A DNA stretch of 64,000 nucleotides from Trichomonas vaginalis G3 (lineage: Eukaryota; Parabasalia; Trichomonadida; Trichomonadidae), in NCBI RefSeq assembly GCF_026262505.1, contig NC_067203.1, positions 23,231,411 to 23,295,410 on the forward strand. Direction: 5' to 3'. The position numbers were made by a program, and so were the translations under genes. Below are positions 1 to 10,354 of the stretch, in pieces (positions within the stretch are counted from its first letter, which is position 1; the number at the start of each line of letters is the position of its first letter). Below the pieces are notes generated by a model that was not told where the DNA came from, did no database searches, and saw nothing but the letters and a program-made list of their open reading frames with translations.

Positions 1-2
1 CA

Positions 3-155
3 TCGGTAGAGAAGTGTATATCACAACTGACAGACGTTATATCGATATTAAGCCAATTAAAGGCAAAAGCTAATATTCTTGCTATCGAAAACGAATACAA
101 CACTACAACTGAAGCTATTAACCATCTAAATTCAGTACTGCATACAGTTCGGTAG
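3..155 (+). CDS. 3' end of an unidentified gene (partial)
   Basis: Position 3 opens a frame that runs into the window edge and ends at a TAG at 153-155, giving the last 50 codons of a protein. The peptide is helical in character, rich in Ile, Leu, Asn and Glu, with a pattern compatible with a coiled coil or helical bundle, and ends in HTVR. No family can be named from so short a piece. The other two frames hit stops quickly, which supports this frame. The bulk of the gene lies left of the window. Confidence 0.5.
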   Translation, partial: SVEKCISQLTDVISILSQLKAKANILAIENEYNTTTEAINHLNSVLHTVR

Positions 156-668
156 CTCAATTTTATATATTTTATATATGTTTTTTTGATGTTTTTGTTT
201 TATTTTTATTTAAATAGAGATTAAACTGTTCTTTATTATATTGTTATATTTTGGAAAAGATGTTTATTTAATTAATATTCCGGTCAAAAGATCTTTTCAA
301 GCTTAATTGATAGATTACTCGACCAAGATACCATAATTTCCGTATTACTAGGAATATCAAGGATTATTTGGAACTTTGCTCGAACCAAACAGAAGCTTTA
401 CAAGAATTCCGGATTGAAACTAAACATATAAAGCCTTGATAGCCTTGAAATGTATATTAATTTTACTAATTATAAGCATTATATTATATGCTAATGGACT
501 TTTTGCAATCATCCCTATTAAACATGTATATATTTCTCCAAAGTTCTTTCAATTACATGGAAAGAGAGAAATTGATGATAACTCATAAATAAAATAACTT
601 TATATACCAAATATATTTAGTTAAATTGTTTACATACAACAATATATCAATTTAAAAAAAAATCTCTA
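156..668. other. Intergenic, one short open relic
   Basis: No intact gene is visible. A plus-strand stretch at 276-431 stays open for about 51 codons. It reads like one armadillo-type helical repeat (LLDQDTIISV, then KLYKNSGLKL), so it may be a decayed fragment, but there is no start and nothing similar beside it. The rest is A/T-rich spacer. Confidence 0.3.
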
Positions 669-1700
669 TTACTGAGCATCATAAAAGGCATTCTTGAATT
701 CGGCCATTTGAAGGTCTTTGAATGCGATGATTTCATCTGATTTTACATCAAATTTGTTTTCATTTCCGACAAATTTAATGATTGTTTCATTGTAACGAGG
801 ATAAATCTGTTCATTTTGTGGTCCATCAAAATAACAATTAGAAATCGTCAAAATTCCGTCAACATTTTCGACAGAAATTCCATGTGCAGATTTTTCGCAA
901 CGATTCTGGATGAAAACGCTATTTGCAACTGAAGCTCTATGTTTAATATGGAAAAACGTCATTCCGGCACCTCTAGAGACACATGAATTATTAATTGCAA
1001 CAACTTGGCTGAAAAACTTGTGCGTCGGGTACCAAGCATAGTCCATGTAACCGGAAGCAACTAATGCATTGTTCTTGTGGAAAAATAATCTCTTAAGTTT
1101 TCCACCTCCGTGGTCAATTCGAAGGCCACCAGTCCATTTCGTGGCCACATTACTTGTAACGTTTATATCTGTAAATTCTGTTGTGTTTTGTTCGTTCATT
1201 GAATCGTAATGCATTCCTGCTGCATATTCTGCCCTGTTATCGGCAATACAAAGTCGGGTAAAGTTGCATTCCCAAGATCTCAAGATATGGGCACCACCTC
1301 CCATTTGGGCTGAGCATTTTTCAAATAATAAATCTTGGGCAGAGAAGTTTGCGCGGTTAGACTCGAGACCACCGCCAAGATCATTTGTTTTGCAATTAAG
1401 AAATTTAACTCTACTGATGAAATATGTCGCTTCATACCATGTTTGACGATCTTTGTAAATTTTATCATTAATGCCAAAAGCGTAATTGATTCTAATAGCA
1501 CCACCAAGAATGTTACTGAATTCAGAGTCTGCTATATAGTTTTTTGCATTAGATGAAGATGAAAATATTGAATTCGTGATTTTATTGAAATGTGAATCTG
1601 TGACATGAAGTTTTGACCTCTTTGTATTAATATCGCTTCTTAAAAATTGACCGTCAAGATGTAGATTAGCCAATAAAATGTTAGAAAATGCTAAATTCAT
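669..1700 (-). CDS. Pmp-like beta-helix surface protein
   Basis: The 343-residue protein is rich in Asn, Ser and Gly and shows recurrent GGA/GGG turns (LGGAIRIN, DLGGGLESN, MGGGAHI, WTGGLRID, RGAGMTFF) spaced about 25-40 residues apart. This is the pattern of a right-handed parallel beta-helix as in chlamydial polymorphic membrane proteins, a family expanded in Trichomonas. Several N-x-S/T sites suggest passage through the secretory route. There is no clear signal peptide and no C-terminal membrane segment, so it may be a secreted form, a truncated family member, or have lost its ends. The start at 1700 lies 25 bases from the start of the divergent gene at 1726. The family call is from the repeat pattern and the function as adhesin is inference. 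Confidence 0.6.
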   Translation of the reverse strand: MNLAFSNILLANLHLDGQFLRSDINTKRSKLHVTDSHFNKITNSIFSSSSNAKNYIADSEFSNILGGAIRINYAFGINDKIYKDRQTWYEATYFISRVKFLNCKTNDLGGGLESNRANFSAQDLLFEKCSAQMGGGAHILRSWECNFTRLCIADNRAEYAAGMHYDSMNEQNTTEFTDINVTSNVATKWTGGLRIDHGGGKLKRLFFHKNNALVASGYMDYAWYPTHKFFSQVVAINNSCVSRGAGMTFFHIKHRASVANSVFIQNRCEKSAHGISVENVDGILTISNCYFDGPQNEQIYPRYNETIIKFVGNENKFDVKSDEIIAFKDLQMAEFKNAFYDAQ

Positions 1701-1725
1701 TTGTCAATTTTCTTCAGAAAAAAAA

Positions 1726-2256
1726 ATGAAACCTTTAAAACTCAAGAATCTATGTGAAATGAAAGTTGGAACTTTAAGGGATGCATCAAGTTTAATAAAG
1801 TCCGGCGAATCTCTTGTTTACTCATTCCAATACCCACAAGCATTGTATTTAGGTTACATACCAAAAGAAGCAGTTGTAATATGGAGATATCCAAAAACGG
1901 AAAATCTTTATATACAAAAATGTGGCTGGACTTACTTCACTTGGTCTCATGCAACAGAATTAGTAATTTTGACAGGACTTGTTTCCCATGTTTATGAAAT
2001 TGGTTCACTCAAAGTCCGACTAACCTTTTACATATACGATCCAATGAAATTTGCTTCATCATTACGCGCATCTGAATTAGATGAAAAATTTACTGAATAT
2101 TTGGAAGCGATGTTTAAAGATAAAGGAAATGACGACTTCTCTGATCTTCAAAATATGCATTATATTTCGATAAAATTCATGGATATGAATCGTCAATTCC
2201 AAAAATTCGGAGTTGCAGTTACTGCAATAGATCCACCAGGATATAATGGATTTTAA
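1726..2256 (+). CDS. Conserved-looking hypothetical protein, 176 aa
   Basis: I chose the ATG at 1726 (MKPLKLKNL) because an initiator-like TCATT lies about 25-29 bases upstream and an A-rich stretch precedes the codon; an in-frame ATG at 1678 would overlap the divergent gene. The protein is globular, with several aromatic beta-like segments (VVIWRYPKT, WTYFTWSHA, RLTFYIYDP) followed by a helix (LDEKFTEYLEAMF). There is no signal peptide or membrane segment. It resembles a beta-sandwich fold loosely, perhaps an SPFH-like domain, but I do not recognise a family with any confidence. Stop at 2254-2256. Confidence 0.55.
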   Translation: MKPLKLKNLCEMKVGTLRDASSLIKSGESLVYSFQYPQALYLGYIPKEAVVIWRYPKTENLYIQKCGWTYFTWSHATELVILTGLVSHVYEIGSLKVRLTFYIYDPMKFASSLRASELDEKFTEYLEAMFKDKGNDDFSDLQNMHYISIKFMDMNRQFQKFGVAVTAIDPPGYNGF

Positions 2257-2464
2257 TGTTATTTTTTTGTATTCATAAAAATTAATATTTTTATAAGAAA
2301 TGATTTAAAGTTTTTACTCAAAATAGCTTTCATTATTCTTAATTTACATTCATTAGATATAATTCTTGATAGTATCTAAATTAGATTCGATAAATATTGT
2401 TGATTATGGGCGATATTTACTCCAAATATGCACTTTGATTAGCAAGATATTCGGCTATTCTTTA

Positions 2465-5082
2465 TTATTGCAATCTACAGCATCGTGATGTATTAATCTT
2501 TTGTTTATTTTTTACATTGATTTTTGAGTCATGTGAAACAAGAAATTCAATAATTTCTTTACTTTCATTACTAGTTGCAATATTAAGGGCCGTTCTCCCT
2601 TTGTTATCCTTTTCATTTACATTTGCACCATGTGAAACAAGAAGTTCGACTATCTCTTTATCATCGCCAATTGCTGCATAATGTAGAGCTGTTCTTCCTT
2701 CGTTGTCTTTTTCATTTACATTTGCACCATTTGAAAGAAGAAGTTCGACATTTTCTTTATCATTGTCAATTACTGCATAATGTAGAGCTGTTCTTCCTTC
2801 GTTGTCTTTTTCATTGACATTCGCGCAATGAGAAACAAGAAATTCCACAATGAACCTGTAAATGAAAAGTGCTCCATCTGCATCGTCTTCATCTTTAAAT
2901 GCATTATGAAAATATAAATAATTAAACTTCTCTTCAATGTCTTGATATGTGGCAATGTGAAGCGCTGTTCTTCCTTTTTTATCTTTTTCATTTACATTTG
3001 CATCATATGATAAGAGAAGTTCGATTATTGTTTGATTATTTTCAATTGTCGCAATGTGAAGTGATGTTCTTCCTTCGTTGTCTTTTTCATTTACATTTGC
3101 ACCATTTGAAAGAAGAAGTTCGACATTTTCTTTATCATTGTCAATTACTGCATAATGTAGAGCTGTTCTTCCTTCGTTGTCTTTTTCATTGACATTCGCG
3201 CAATGAGAAACAAGAAATTCCACAATGAACCTGTAAATGAAAAGTGCTCCATCTGCATCGTCTTCATCTTTAAATGCATTATGAAAATATAAATAATTAA
3301 ACTTCTCTTCAATGTCTTGATATGTGGCAATGTGAAGCGCTGTTCTTCCTTTTTTATCTTTTTCATTTACATTTGCATCATATGATAAGAGAAGTTCGAT
3401 TATTGTTTGATTATTTTCAATTGTCGCAATGTGAAGTGATGTTCTTCCTTCGTTATCTTTTTCATTTACATTTGCTCCATGTGAAAGAAGAAGTTCAATT
3501 ATTTCTTTGTATCCTGAATCAAGTAAAAAATGGAGAACACTATTGATATGAGATATTGCAATGTGAAGCGATGTTCTTCCTTCGTTATCTTTTTCATTTA
3601 CATTTGCTCCATGTGAAAGAAGAAGTTCAATTATTTCTTTGTATCCTGAATCAAGTGAAAAAAGGAGAGCATTATTGATATGAGATATTGCAATGTGAAG
3701 CGATGTTCTTCCTTCGTTATCTTTTTCATTTACATTTGCTCCATGTGAAAGAAGAAGTTCAATTATTTCTTTGTATCCTGAATCAAGTAAAAAATGGAGA
3801 ACACTATTGATATGAGATGTGGCAATGTGAAGCGATGTTCTTCCTTTTTTATCTTTTTCATTTACATTTGCATCATATGATAAGAGAAGTTCGATTATTG
3901 TTTGATTATTTTCAATTGTCGCAATGGGAAGTGATGTTCTTCCTTCGTTATCTTTTTCATTTACATTTGCGCCATGTGAAAGAAGAAGTTCAACTATTGT
4001 TTCATCTTCATGATCGGTAGCAATATGAAGAGGGGTTGTTTCGTCTCTATCTTTTTCATTTATATTCGCACCATGTGAAAGAAGAAATTCAATTATTTCT
4101 TTGTATCCTGAATCAACTGAAAAATGGAGAGCTGTTCTCCCATATTCATCATTTGCGTTGATATTTGCACCAAGTGAAAGAAAATATTCACAAAGAGATA
4201 GATTATTGAAAACAGTTGAATGGATAAAGCATTTGTTGATATCATTAGTTTGATCATAATAAACTAATAATGCATCAAGATTATTATAAGTTCCACAGCA
4301 ATCTAAATCAATATCTATATTGTATTCATTCATCAAAAATGTAACAAAATCAATGTTATGTGAAATAATTGCATATTCCATGCACTTCTCATTAGGCGTT
4401 TGTTGTTTCAAACATTCACTAATGATCTCTTGATTTCCTCCTAAAAATGATAATTCAAGACACTTTCCGTGATTTCTGAGTGAAATTTAGTCAATAATAA
4501 CTTGAAACAATCAACTGAGCCGTGATAACAACATAATTCGAGTAATGTATAAAATTCTAATGATTGTCCATTCGATGGATATAACACATTAAAGAGTTCT
4601 TGGATTTCATTAAAGTCTTCTTGTTCTGTGAATGTGATGATTTTTTCGAGGTCATTGTACATAATAGCTCTGTAAATTGTATTCTCTGAATGAATGTCGA
4701 GATTTTCGATTTTTTCGAATTTGAAATCGGTTGATTCGCATAAATATGTTCCATATTCTTTATGAAATAGGTATCGAGAAATGTCTGGAATATATGTGAC
4801 AACTTTGATTTGATATTCATCAACAAAAAATTTTGCAAGTCTCAAGTATGACTTTGTGTAGCGGTTATTATACGGAATAATATTAAAAATGTCTCGTATA
4901 ACATCTTGTGCGTGACGTTTCTTAGAATCAATCAAATTTGTTTTGAGTGTTTTGTAAATCGAGGTTAATTCTTCATCATTATCGGCTTTTAATTGATACA
5001 ATGCAATGTATGGATCGATATAACTTTTATATGTATCTCTCAGTTCACTGTATTTCTTTTGATCAGTGACTTGACCGGACAT
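2465..5082 (-). pseudogene. DUF3447-type ankyrin repeat gene, one frameshift
   Basis: One gene of about 873 codons split by a single-base loss. The N-terminal part (start MSGQVTDQKKYSEL at 5082, about 210 residues) is the Trichomonas block found before ankyrin repeats. It runs out of frame near 4450-4475, where the homologue at 33255 reads on through FLGGNPEI. The remainder, from about 4470 down to 2465, carries roughly 14-16 ankyrin repeats of the form SHGANVNEKDNEGRTALH. The repeat region is built from nearly identical duplicated blocks: a 375-bp block present twice (about 2620-2990 and 2995-3365) and a 129-bp block present three times (about 3490-3820). The frameshift may be real decay or an assembly error, since all the rest is open. 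Ankyrin repeats bind proteins; the partner is unknown. Confidence 0.85.
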
Positions 5083-5145
5083 TAAAAAATTTTCAAAGTC
5101 GTAACTGTACAACTCAGTAACACAAACAAATATAAAGCTAATCAT

Positions 5146-5464
5146 AAAACAAAGTATTGATATTCAATCTTCAGCCACTAACTATGGCAGTAAAGCTGAA
5201 ATGCTCAAAAATATGAATAATCTTTTAGGATAAAATGCATAGATACAAAATGACTTATTGAACCTTATGAAGTCTAATGGAGTTTGATTTTCAATTCAGA
5301 GAAAAAAATTGCGAATTTATCAATAAGCATAAAATAAGAGATTTGGATCAGAGTTTTGCCCATTCAAATCTTAAACATATGTTAGCATTCAATTATTTTC
5401 CTCTTATAAGGTTCCAAAAATTGAGTTAAAAGCACATGATTAATCCAAAGTTTTGGAAAATTAT
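5146..5464. other. Intergenic, no gene seen
   Basis: AT-rich spacer upstream of the ankyrin gene. No open frame with recognisable content and no tRNA-like fold were found. Confidence 0.4.
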
Positions 5465-5530
5465 AGTGAGAGTGCAAGGGCAAGGGATAGATTGTGAGAA
5501 CTACATAACCCTTGCCTTTTCACTCTCACT
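5465..5530. repeat. Imperfect hairpin, 22-bp arms
   Basis: Left arm 5465-5486 (AGTGAGAGTGCAAGG at its start) pairs with right arm 5509-5530, matching at 20 of 22 positions around a 22-base loop. It resembles, in architecture, the hairpins of the 22-25 kb region. Confidence 0.65.
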
Positions 5531-5584
5531 GTAAATCTGAGAAATTAAATAATAAGCGATATAATTTTCCCCATTTATATGATA

Positions 5585-5637
5585 AATAGGAGGCTAAGAA
5601 GTGCTGGTTATATATCAGAGCCTCATAGCCTCCTATT
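5585..5637. repeat. Imperfect hairpin next to a gene start
   Basis: The arm beginning AATAGGAGGCTA at 5585 pairs with the arm ending TAGCCTCCTATT at 5637, with 12 perfect outer pairs and weaker inner pairing. It ends 16 bases before the promoter-like box of the gene at 5672. Confidence 0.65.
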
Positions 5638-5652
5638 CTTCTTATAAATTAA

Positions 5653-5662
5653 TGTCACTTTT
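5653..5662 (+). promoter_or_regulatory. TGTCACTTTT box of the gene at 5672
   Basis: TGTCACTTTT contains TCACT, a match to the trichomonad initiator TCA(Y)(T/A). A second initiator-like TCATT lies at 5665-5669, immediately before the ATG. Confidence 0.45.
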
Positions 5663-5671
5663 CTTCATTCA

Positions 5672-6070
5672 ATGGCAGAAGAACAAGAAAATCTTTCTGC
5701 TAATATAGATTCTGTTAATGATTCAGATCATAATGAAGAAGAGCAGTTAACAGATGAACAAAATGATGAAAATCAAGAGCAAAATAACGAAAAAGAAATA
5801 TCAACTGAAGAAGAAAAACAAAATGATGAGTTAGCTGAAAATCAGACTGTTCCAGAAGGACCACCAGAGTTAGTTTCAACAGAAGTTCAAACAGATTCAA
5901 TCGTAATTGATTGCTCTACAATCACATTAGCTCCAGTTCCTCCACGACCATTTTTGATTGACGCACTAATTGCTATTCATGTATTTTTAATACTAGCCTT
6001 TGTATTGAAACTCAATGGTCTGAGTGTAAATGCAGCCATTAATTCGTTATTTAGCCCAGGAGGCGCATAG
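5672..6070 (+). CDS. Small acidic tail-anchored membrane protein
   Basis: The 132-residue protein has a very acidic, Glu/Asn/Gln-rich, probably disordered N-terminal two thirds (residues 1-80). A short Ser/Thr/Pro stretch follows, then one hydrophobic segment at about residues 93-117 (FLIDALIAIHVFLILAFVL), and a short tail ending SPGGA. A single C-terminal span with no signal peptide is the layout of a tail-anchored protein with its N-terminus in the cytosol. The sequence does not identify a partner. The start is well placed: a TGTCACTTTT box and a TCATT lie directly upstream. No family recognised. Confidence 0.7.
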   Translation: MAEEQENLSANIDSVNDSDHNEEEQLTDEQNDENQEQNNEKEISTEEEKQNDELAENQTVPEGPPELVSTEVQTDSIVIDCSTITLAPVPPRPFLIDALIAIHVFLILAFVLKLNGLSVNAAINSLFSPGGA

Positions 6071-6678
6071 AAATCAATATGACTGAAATATATTTAGAAT
6101 GTTTGTTTAATTGCTCACTTATTTACTGATTTTTCAAAAAAAAATTGTATTTTTCGATTAGTTGACGAGAAATTACTTCATATGTTCATTTGTTTGTCGT
6201 TTTTCGAATCAATGTAAAATATATTATATTATTTCAATAATTAAATTAATATTTATAGAGGCAAGTCTGATTGAAGAAGAAATTCTTCAAAGACTCTCTC
6301 AAGCAGTCTCAAATGTCTTTATTCCTCATCTGGGGTGCAATATCTCAACAAATACTTCGGATAAGAAACAATTACTTCAATCACCAAAAACATAAAATAT
6401 TATGATATTTTTCATATTTCATTTATCTTATAAGATAACATATGAATAATTTTTTGCGTTTTTGTCAATGTCGACATCCTTGGCAACACATAACAGAATT
6501 CTCATTTATTAATGTGTTGCTAAGACTATTTATTTAGGTTTAAGCTATAGTTTTGGCTTCAAGAAACCTATGTGATACTTTAGAAATTTCAATGACTGAC
6601 AAGAAAATTTACCACAAACAAATGTAATATCATGCATCAATATGATTTCAAAATATTTAAAATGACTTTAAATGTAAA
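6071..6678. other. Intergenic, nothing recognised
   Basis: Spacer between the tail-anchored protein and tRNA-Asp. A 77-codon open frame at 6162 has no recognisable content and biased composition, so I treat it as chance. Confidence 0.4.
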
Positions 6679-6750
6679 TCGGTCATAGTGTAATGGTTAT
6701 CATGTAAGATTGTCGTTCTTTTGATCCGGGTTCGATTCCCGGTGACCGAG
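6679..6750 (+). tRNA. tRNA-Asp (GTC)
   Basis: The 72-base sequence folds as a cloverleaf. The acceptor TCGGTCA pairs with TGACCGA over seven pairs and the discriminator is G, as expected for Asp. The anticodon loop TTGTCGT carries GTC, and the T arm CCGGG-TTCGATT-CCCGG is perfect. The D arm is weak, as in other tRNA-Asp, and the outermost anticodon-stem pair is T-T. The internal A box (TAGTGTAATGG) and B box (GGTTCGATTCC) are good, and a run of seven T at 6752-6758 is the Pol III terminator. Confidence 0.95.
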
Positions 6751-6751
6751 C

Positions 6752-6758
6752 TTTTTTT
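6752..6758 (+). terminator. Pol III T-run after tRNA-Asp
   Basis: Seven consecutive T start two bases after the discriminator base, the usual RNA polymerase III stop. Confidence 0.85.
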
Positions 6759-6992
6759 GGTTGAGATTAGATTGAAATGGTATTTCTTTTTATGCTTGAA
6801 ACTTTGAAGATATATATTATTGCAGATTCTCTTTCTATGTTTCATAAAATTATTATAGCTCAGGAAAATTAATTTTGTTTTCTAATAAAGAAGGTATTTC
6901 TGGAAAACAATATCTCATTTGAATAGAATCCAATGAATTTAATTCCTTATTAGAAATCCATAACAAAAAGAATCAATTATATTCAAAAATAC

Positions 6993-9254
6993 TCAATCAA
7001 AATAACAATTTAATGAATGCTCTGATAAACAAAACAAAGCAATATATCGATATACTAAGCAGCATATTGCTAGTACATATAATACAATAATAACAGAGAT
7101 AACTGATTTGCTGAATGAATTTAACACAATTGGTCTATAATTTCCATCTTGTTCAACTATAAATAGTTCTATTGTCATAGGATCGAAGTTTTCCAGTCGA
7201 TCAGTAGATGCAGGAGAAATTTGCAAATAAAATTTCTTTGTTGAAGGGATAATGTTAGAAATGTACTTATTTCCAACGTTTCTGATCCATTTTCTTGTTA
7301 AAATGGCCTTGCTTTCCGGAGAAAGAATGGTTGCAGCTGTAGATGTAGAATATCCATCGTAAAATATTCTTTCTAGCTGTAGAGCGTATTCAATATTCAA
7401 ATCAGAGTCTTTTGTTGAGAACACGGTTCCATTCTTTGGGCGAATTATGCCTGGAGTCAAAAAAATTCTGTAATTCAACGAAACATTTGACGAATAAATG
7501 CATTTTGGATCCATCGAATCAACAATTAGTATCATTTCGAGTTGATCTTTGAATACGCTAGGTACATATGGCATTTCTATTTTCGTGAAATCAGAATTAA
7601 ATTTTGCATCGATGAAAATTCTGTCATCACCATTTAATGATGATAGCCATATAGAGTAGTACGCTTTCTTAGCATCTTCACTCACTTCAACATCTATACT
7701 TGCTTTTTCTCCTGCAATTAAAGTGACTTTTTCTTCTTTAAATGTCACTTTTGATCGATTTGATTCGAATGGAGAGCTACATTTTCTTTGGCTGATCAAA
7801 GCCAAGTTAGGACTTATTTTGTTATAGAAGAACTTTAGTCATATATTCTCTATTGTTCCATGGTAAGCATCATCCGCTATTCTAAAAGAAACAGTCCATT
7901 TTCCTTTCGGATTTTCTCCTAAAAATTTATAACTCAATAATTCAACAGATCTTATTTTCGATGTTGTGTCGGCTTCTGTTATAAGTTTCACTTCGCACCT
8001 TGTTCCTTTGGGACTAATGATATGTGGATTCAATGATCCAAATGAAAGCTTCTTCGATTTGAAGAATAAACTAACACATAAAACTGATTTAGCTTCTTCT
8101 TCAGTAAAATCAAAAGTGACATTGTATTCTTTGTCTGGCATAATTAAATTGAGGGTCTTCTCAATCTTATATTCATAAAAATCTCCGGTTGAAGTCCAAT
8201 TTAATGCAATATCAACGGCTCGACCGAGATTTAATCTTCCGAAACCCAATCTTCTATGGTAATTGAGATTTATGGCGTTTACATCCCAATTCATTAAGTT
8301 TGGATATACTTTATCCGCTGAAAATGCAGTTACATAAAAAAGATCAGATAAAGTTAAACTAGGATTAGCTTCCAGTAATACGGCAAGTCCACCAGCAAAT
8401 ATGGCTGCACTGGCATTGGCTGTTGTAAAGTTTTTGTTGATTGAATTTGATGATGAAGGTGATGCAGTGTAAATTGGCGCATTTCCGGCAACAGGAGCAG
8501 CCATAAAGACACTGGATCATTCAGAAGATTGATATAAAGGAAGTCCTCGGTTAGAAACTGCTCCAATTGTGAAAATTAAAGGCCATCCTCCTGGAGGACT
8601 CAAAACTGGATCAGATGCTGTTCTGTATCCTGTAGGAATGACTATGGGATGTGGCCAGTTCCCTTCAGATGGATTGTATAAGCAGTCATCAGCTATTTTA
8701 TGTGGTAATACTTCTGGTTCAACGTAACGAACATATCCTTTTGGATATTCTAAGTATAGATACTGAAGTATTGATATGTTCCATTCAGTACTTCGATGGC
8801 AGATCACTGTTTGTAAGTGTTCTGCTTTTTTGGAATAATTTGTAAAAAAATATGACGCAACATTTGCACCAGGAGCAACTCCTTCAAATTTTGTACCTCT
8901 TTTCCCTGCAGCTAACGCTAAAGATGCAGTGGCAATTTTATTTGATGAATTTGTAGTTAGCATGATCTCATTTGTATAAATATTAATAAATTGATTCTCA
9001 ATTGCTCCGTCACTATATGCTTCATGGTTGAAAAGTGCACTATCAGACATTACTGCGATTGTGATTCCTTTTCCTGTGTATTTTTCATAATATGAATGTC
9101 CGGACCAGTTAATATCTTCATCTTCTAGGCCACCATATTCATCATTTCCTGAATTCTTAAGCCACCAAGCAATGAATATGAAAAACATCACAAATATGAA
9201 AGCTTTCAAAAAAAAATCTTGATTAAATTTAATAGTATAAATAACATATTTCAA
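6993..9254 (-). pseudogene. Subtilisin/kexin-like (S8) membrane protein with two in-frame TGA codons
   Basis: A single frame of 754 codons (start MKYVIYTIKF at 9254) reads through except for TGA at 8517-8519 and 7839-7841. Order of parts: N-terminal hydrophobic segment (about residues 16-33); S8 core with GKGITIAVMSDSALFNHEA, the Asp region; then IATASLALAAG where active enzymes have HGT, so the catalytic His is absent; then FTTANASAAIFAGGLAVLL, where the Ser of the usual GTSAAAP site is kept; then a P-like beta domain ending GKWTVSFRIADDAYHGTIEN; and a C-terminal membrane span near the end (VISVIIVLYVLAICCLVY). The first TGA falls where furin-type enzymes have Cys (SEACSS), the second where P domains have Trp. 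It is either a recent pseudogene or a read-through oddity, and catalytically doubtful even if expressed. Confidence 0.8.
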
Positions 9255-9698
9255 ACCAATGTAATAAACAGAAATTCATCAAAAGTGACAGCTCTCAATT
9301 TTTTGACATTTGTAAATTCTAAATTGAATGAGAAAAATGAAATAATACTAAGCATAATACAATATTCTAGATTTAATTATAATTAGAAAAAAGTTGGTTT
9401 TGAGAGTACTTTTCATAGGCATATAGAATGAAATCTTCTGAAAAATAATATCACATAAACTCATATTATTTTCTAATATATAACTATTTTATATAAAAAT
9501 CAAATTCAATGATCTTAAAAGCGAAGGATAAACCTCAAAATTTACGAATATAATGAGTGTGAATATAATGCTTATCTATCATAAAACCATATGAAATATC
9601 AATTTTTGCTTTACGCCTAATTTTTGACGACAATTAGCAAAAAATGTTAAATGTTAACACTCAGTCCATTTGAATATGAAAAATAAAATTGACTTTGA
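9255..9698. other. Intergenic with promoter-like box
   Basis: AT-rich spacer upstream of the subtilisin-like gene. AAAAGTGACA at 9281-9290 (TGTCACTTTT in the sense of that gene) lies about 27 bases before its start. Nothing else recognised. Confidence 0.4.
9281..9290 (-). promoter_or_regulatory. TGTCACTTTT box of the subtilisin-like gene
   Basis: In the sense of the minus-strand gene this reads TGTCACTTTT and contains the initiator-like TCACT, 27 bases before the ATG at 9254. Confidence 0.4.
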
Positions 9699-10331
9699 TT
9701 GATATTTTGAAATTTAAATTATTTATCAAAATTAAAATTTAACTTGAAATTTATAATTATTTAGTCATATTTTGCATAATTCTAAGTAGATTTTGTAAAA
9801 AATCAAGAAAGAAAAATTTTAACGTGCTTCATTTTTTCTTTTTTATAATAATACATATTATTATATAATTAACATATTCATAATGTTTCACCCTTTCAAA
9901 AATATAATCCTCCTCCTCTCAAATAAACGTACATACGGGTGGCCTCTTTTTTCAAAAAATTAAAATTTGAAATTTTGGGCTCAAATATTAGAGATTTTTT
10001 CAACCTTCAACGATATATGTTGTCTATATCAGACCTCCTTTCTTTTTGATACTTAACATTGTTCCTAAATCTTAGCCGTTAAGGCTGTTCTGAAAATATT
10101 TTTTTTCGAAAAAATTCAAAAAAAATTCTTAAAATTCAAAACTCCCTTAATTCCTGAGGATTTTGGAAAAAAAATTTTACATGAACATGTGTATATTATA
10201 TGAAGTATATTGATAAGGTAAAAATCAAATTTTATTGCATATTCATCGAGAAAATAAACTAACGAATCCCTCAAAATTGAGAGGGTAATCCTCCTCCTCT
10301 CAAATAAACGTACATACGGGTGCACCCTTAA
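9699..10331. repeat. 633-bp dispersed repeat, copy A
   Basis: Nearly identical to 47738-48372 in the same orientation, with only a handful of differences (mostly run-length changes). Inside, a 37-bp direct repeat beginning TAATCCTCCTCCTCTC occurs at 9905-9941 and at 10286-10322. The right end is GGTGCACCCTTAA, the same terminal motif as the TTAA-flanked elements near 36.8 kb. Apparent open frames inside have GTG rather than ATG starts and are not supported. It is likely a non-autonomous transposon copy or half of one; the left boundary is set only by where the two copies diverge. Confidence 0.75.
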
Positions 10332-10354
10332 TAAAAAATTTAAAACTTAATTTT

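Noticed and set aside
8517-8519. Selenocysteine at the first TGA of the subtilisin-like gene
   Set aside because: The position does match a Cys in furin-like enzymes, but no SECIS-like structure was found by eye and selenoprotein synthesis is not established for this lineage.
10116-10325. Small protein beginning HPYVRLFERRR in both 633-bp repeats
   Set aside because: Starts with GTG, and the frame simply follows the repeat; no evidence of coding.
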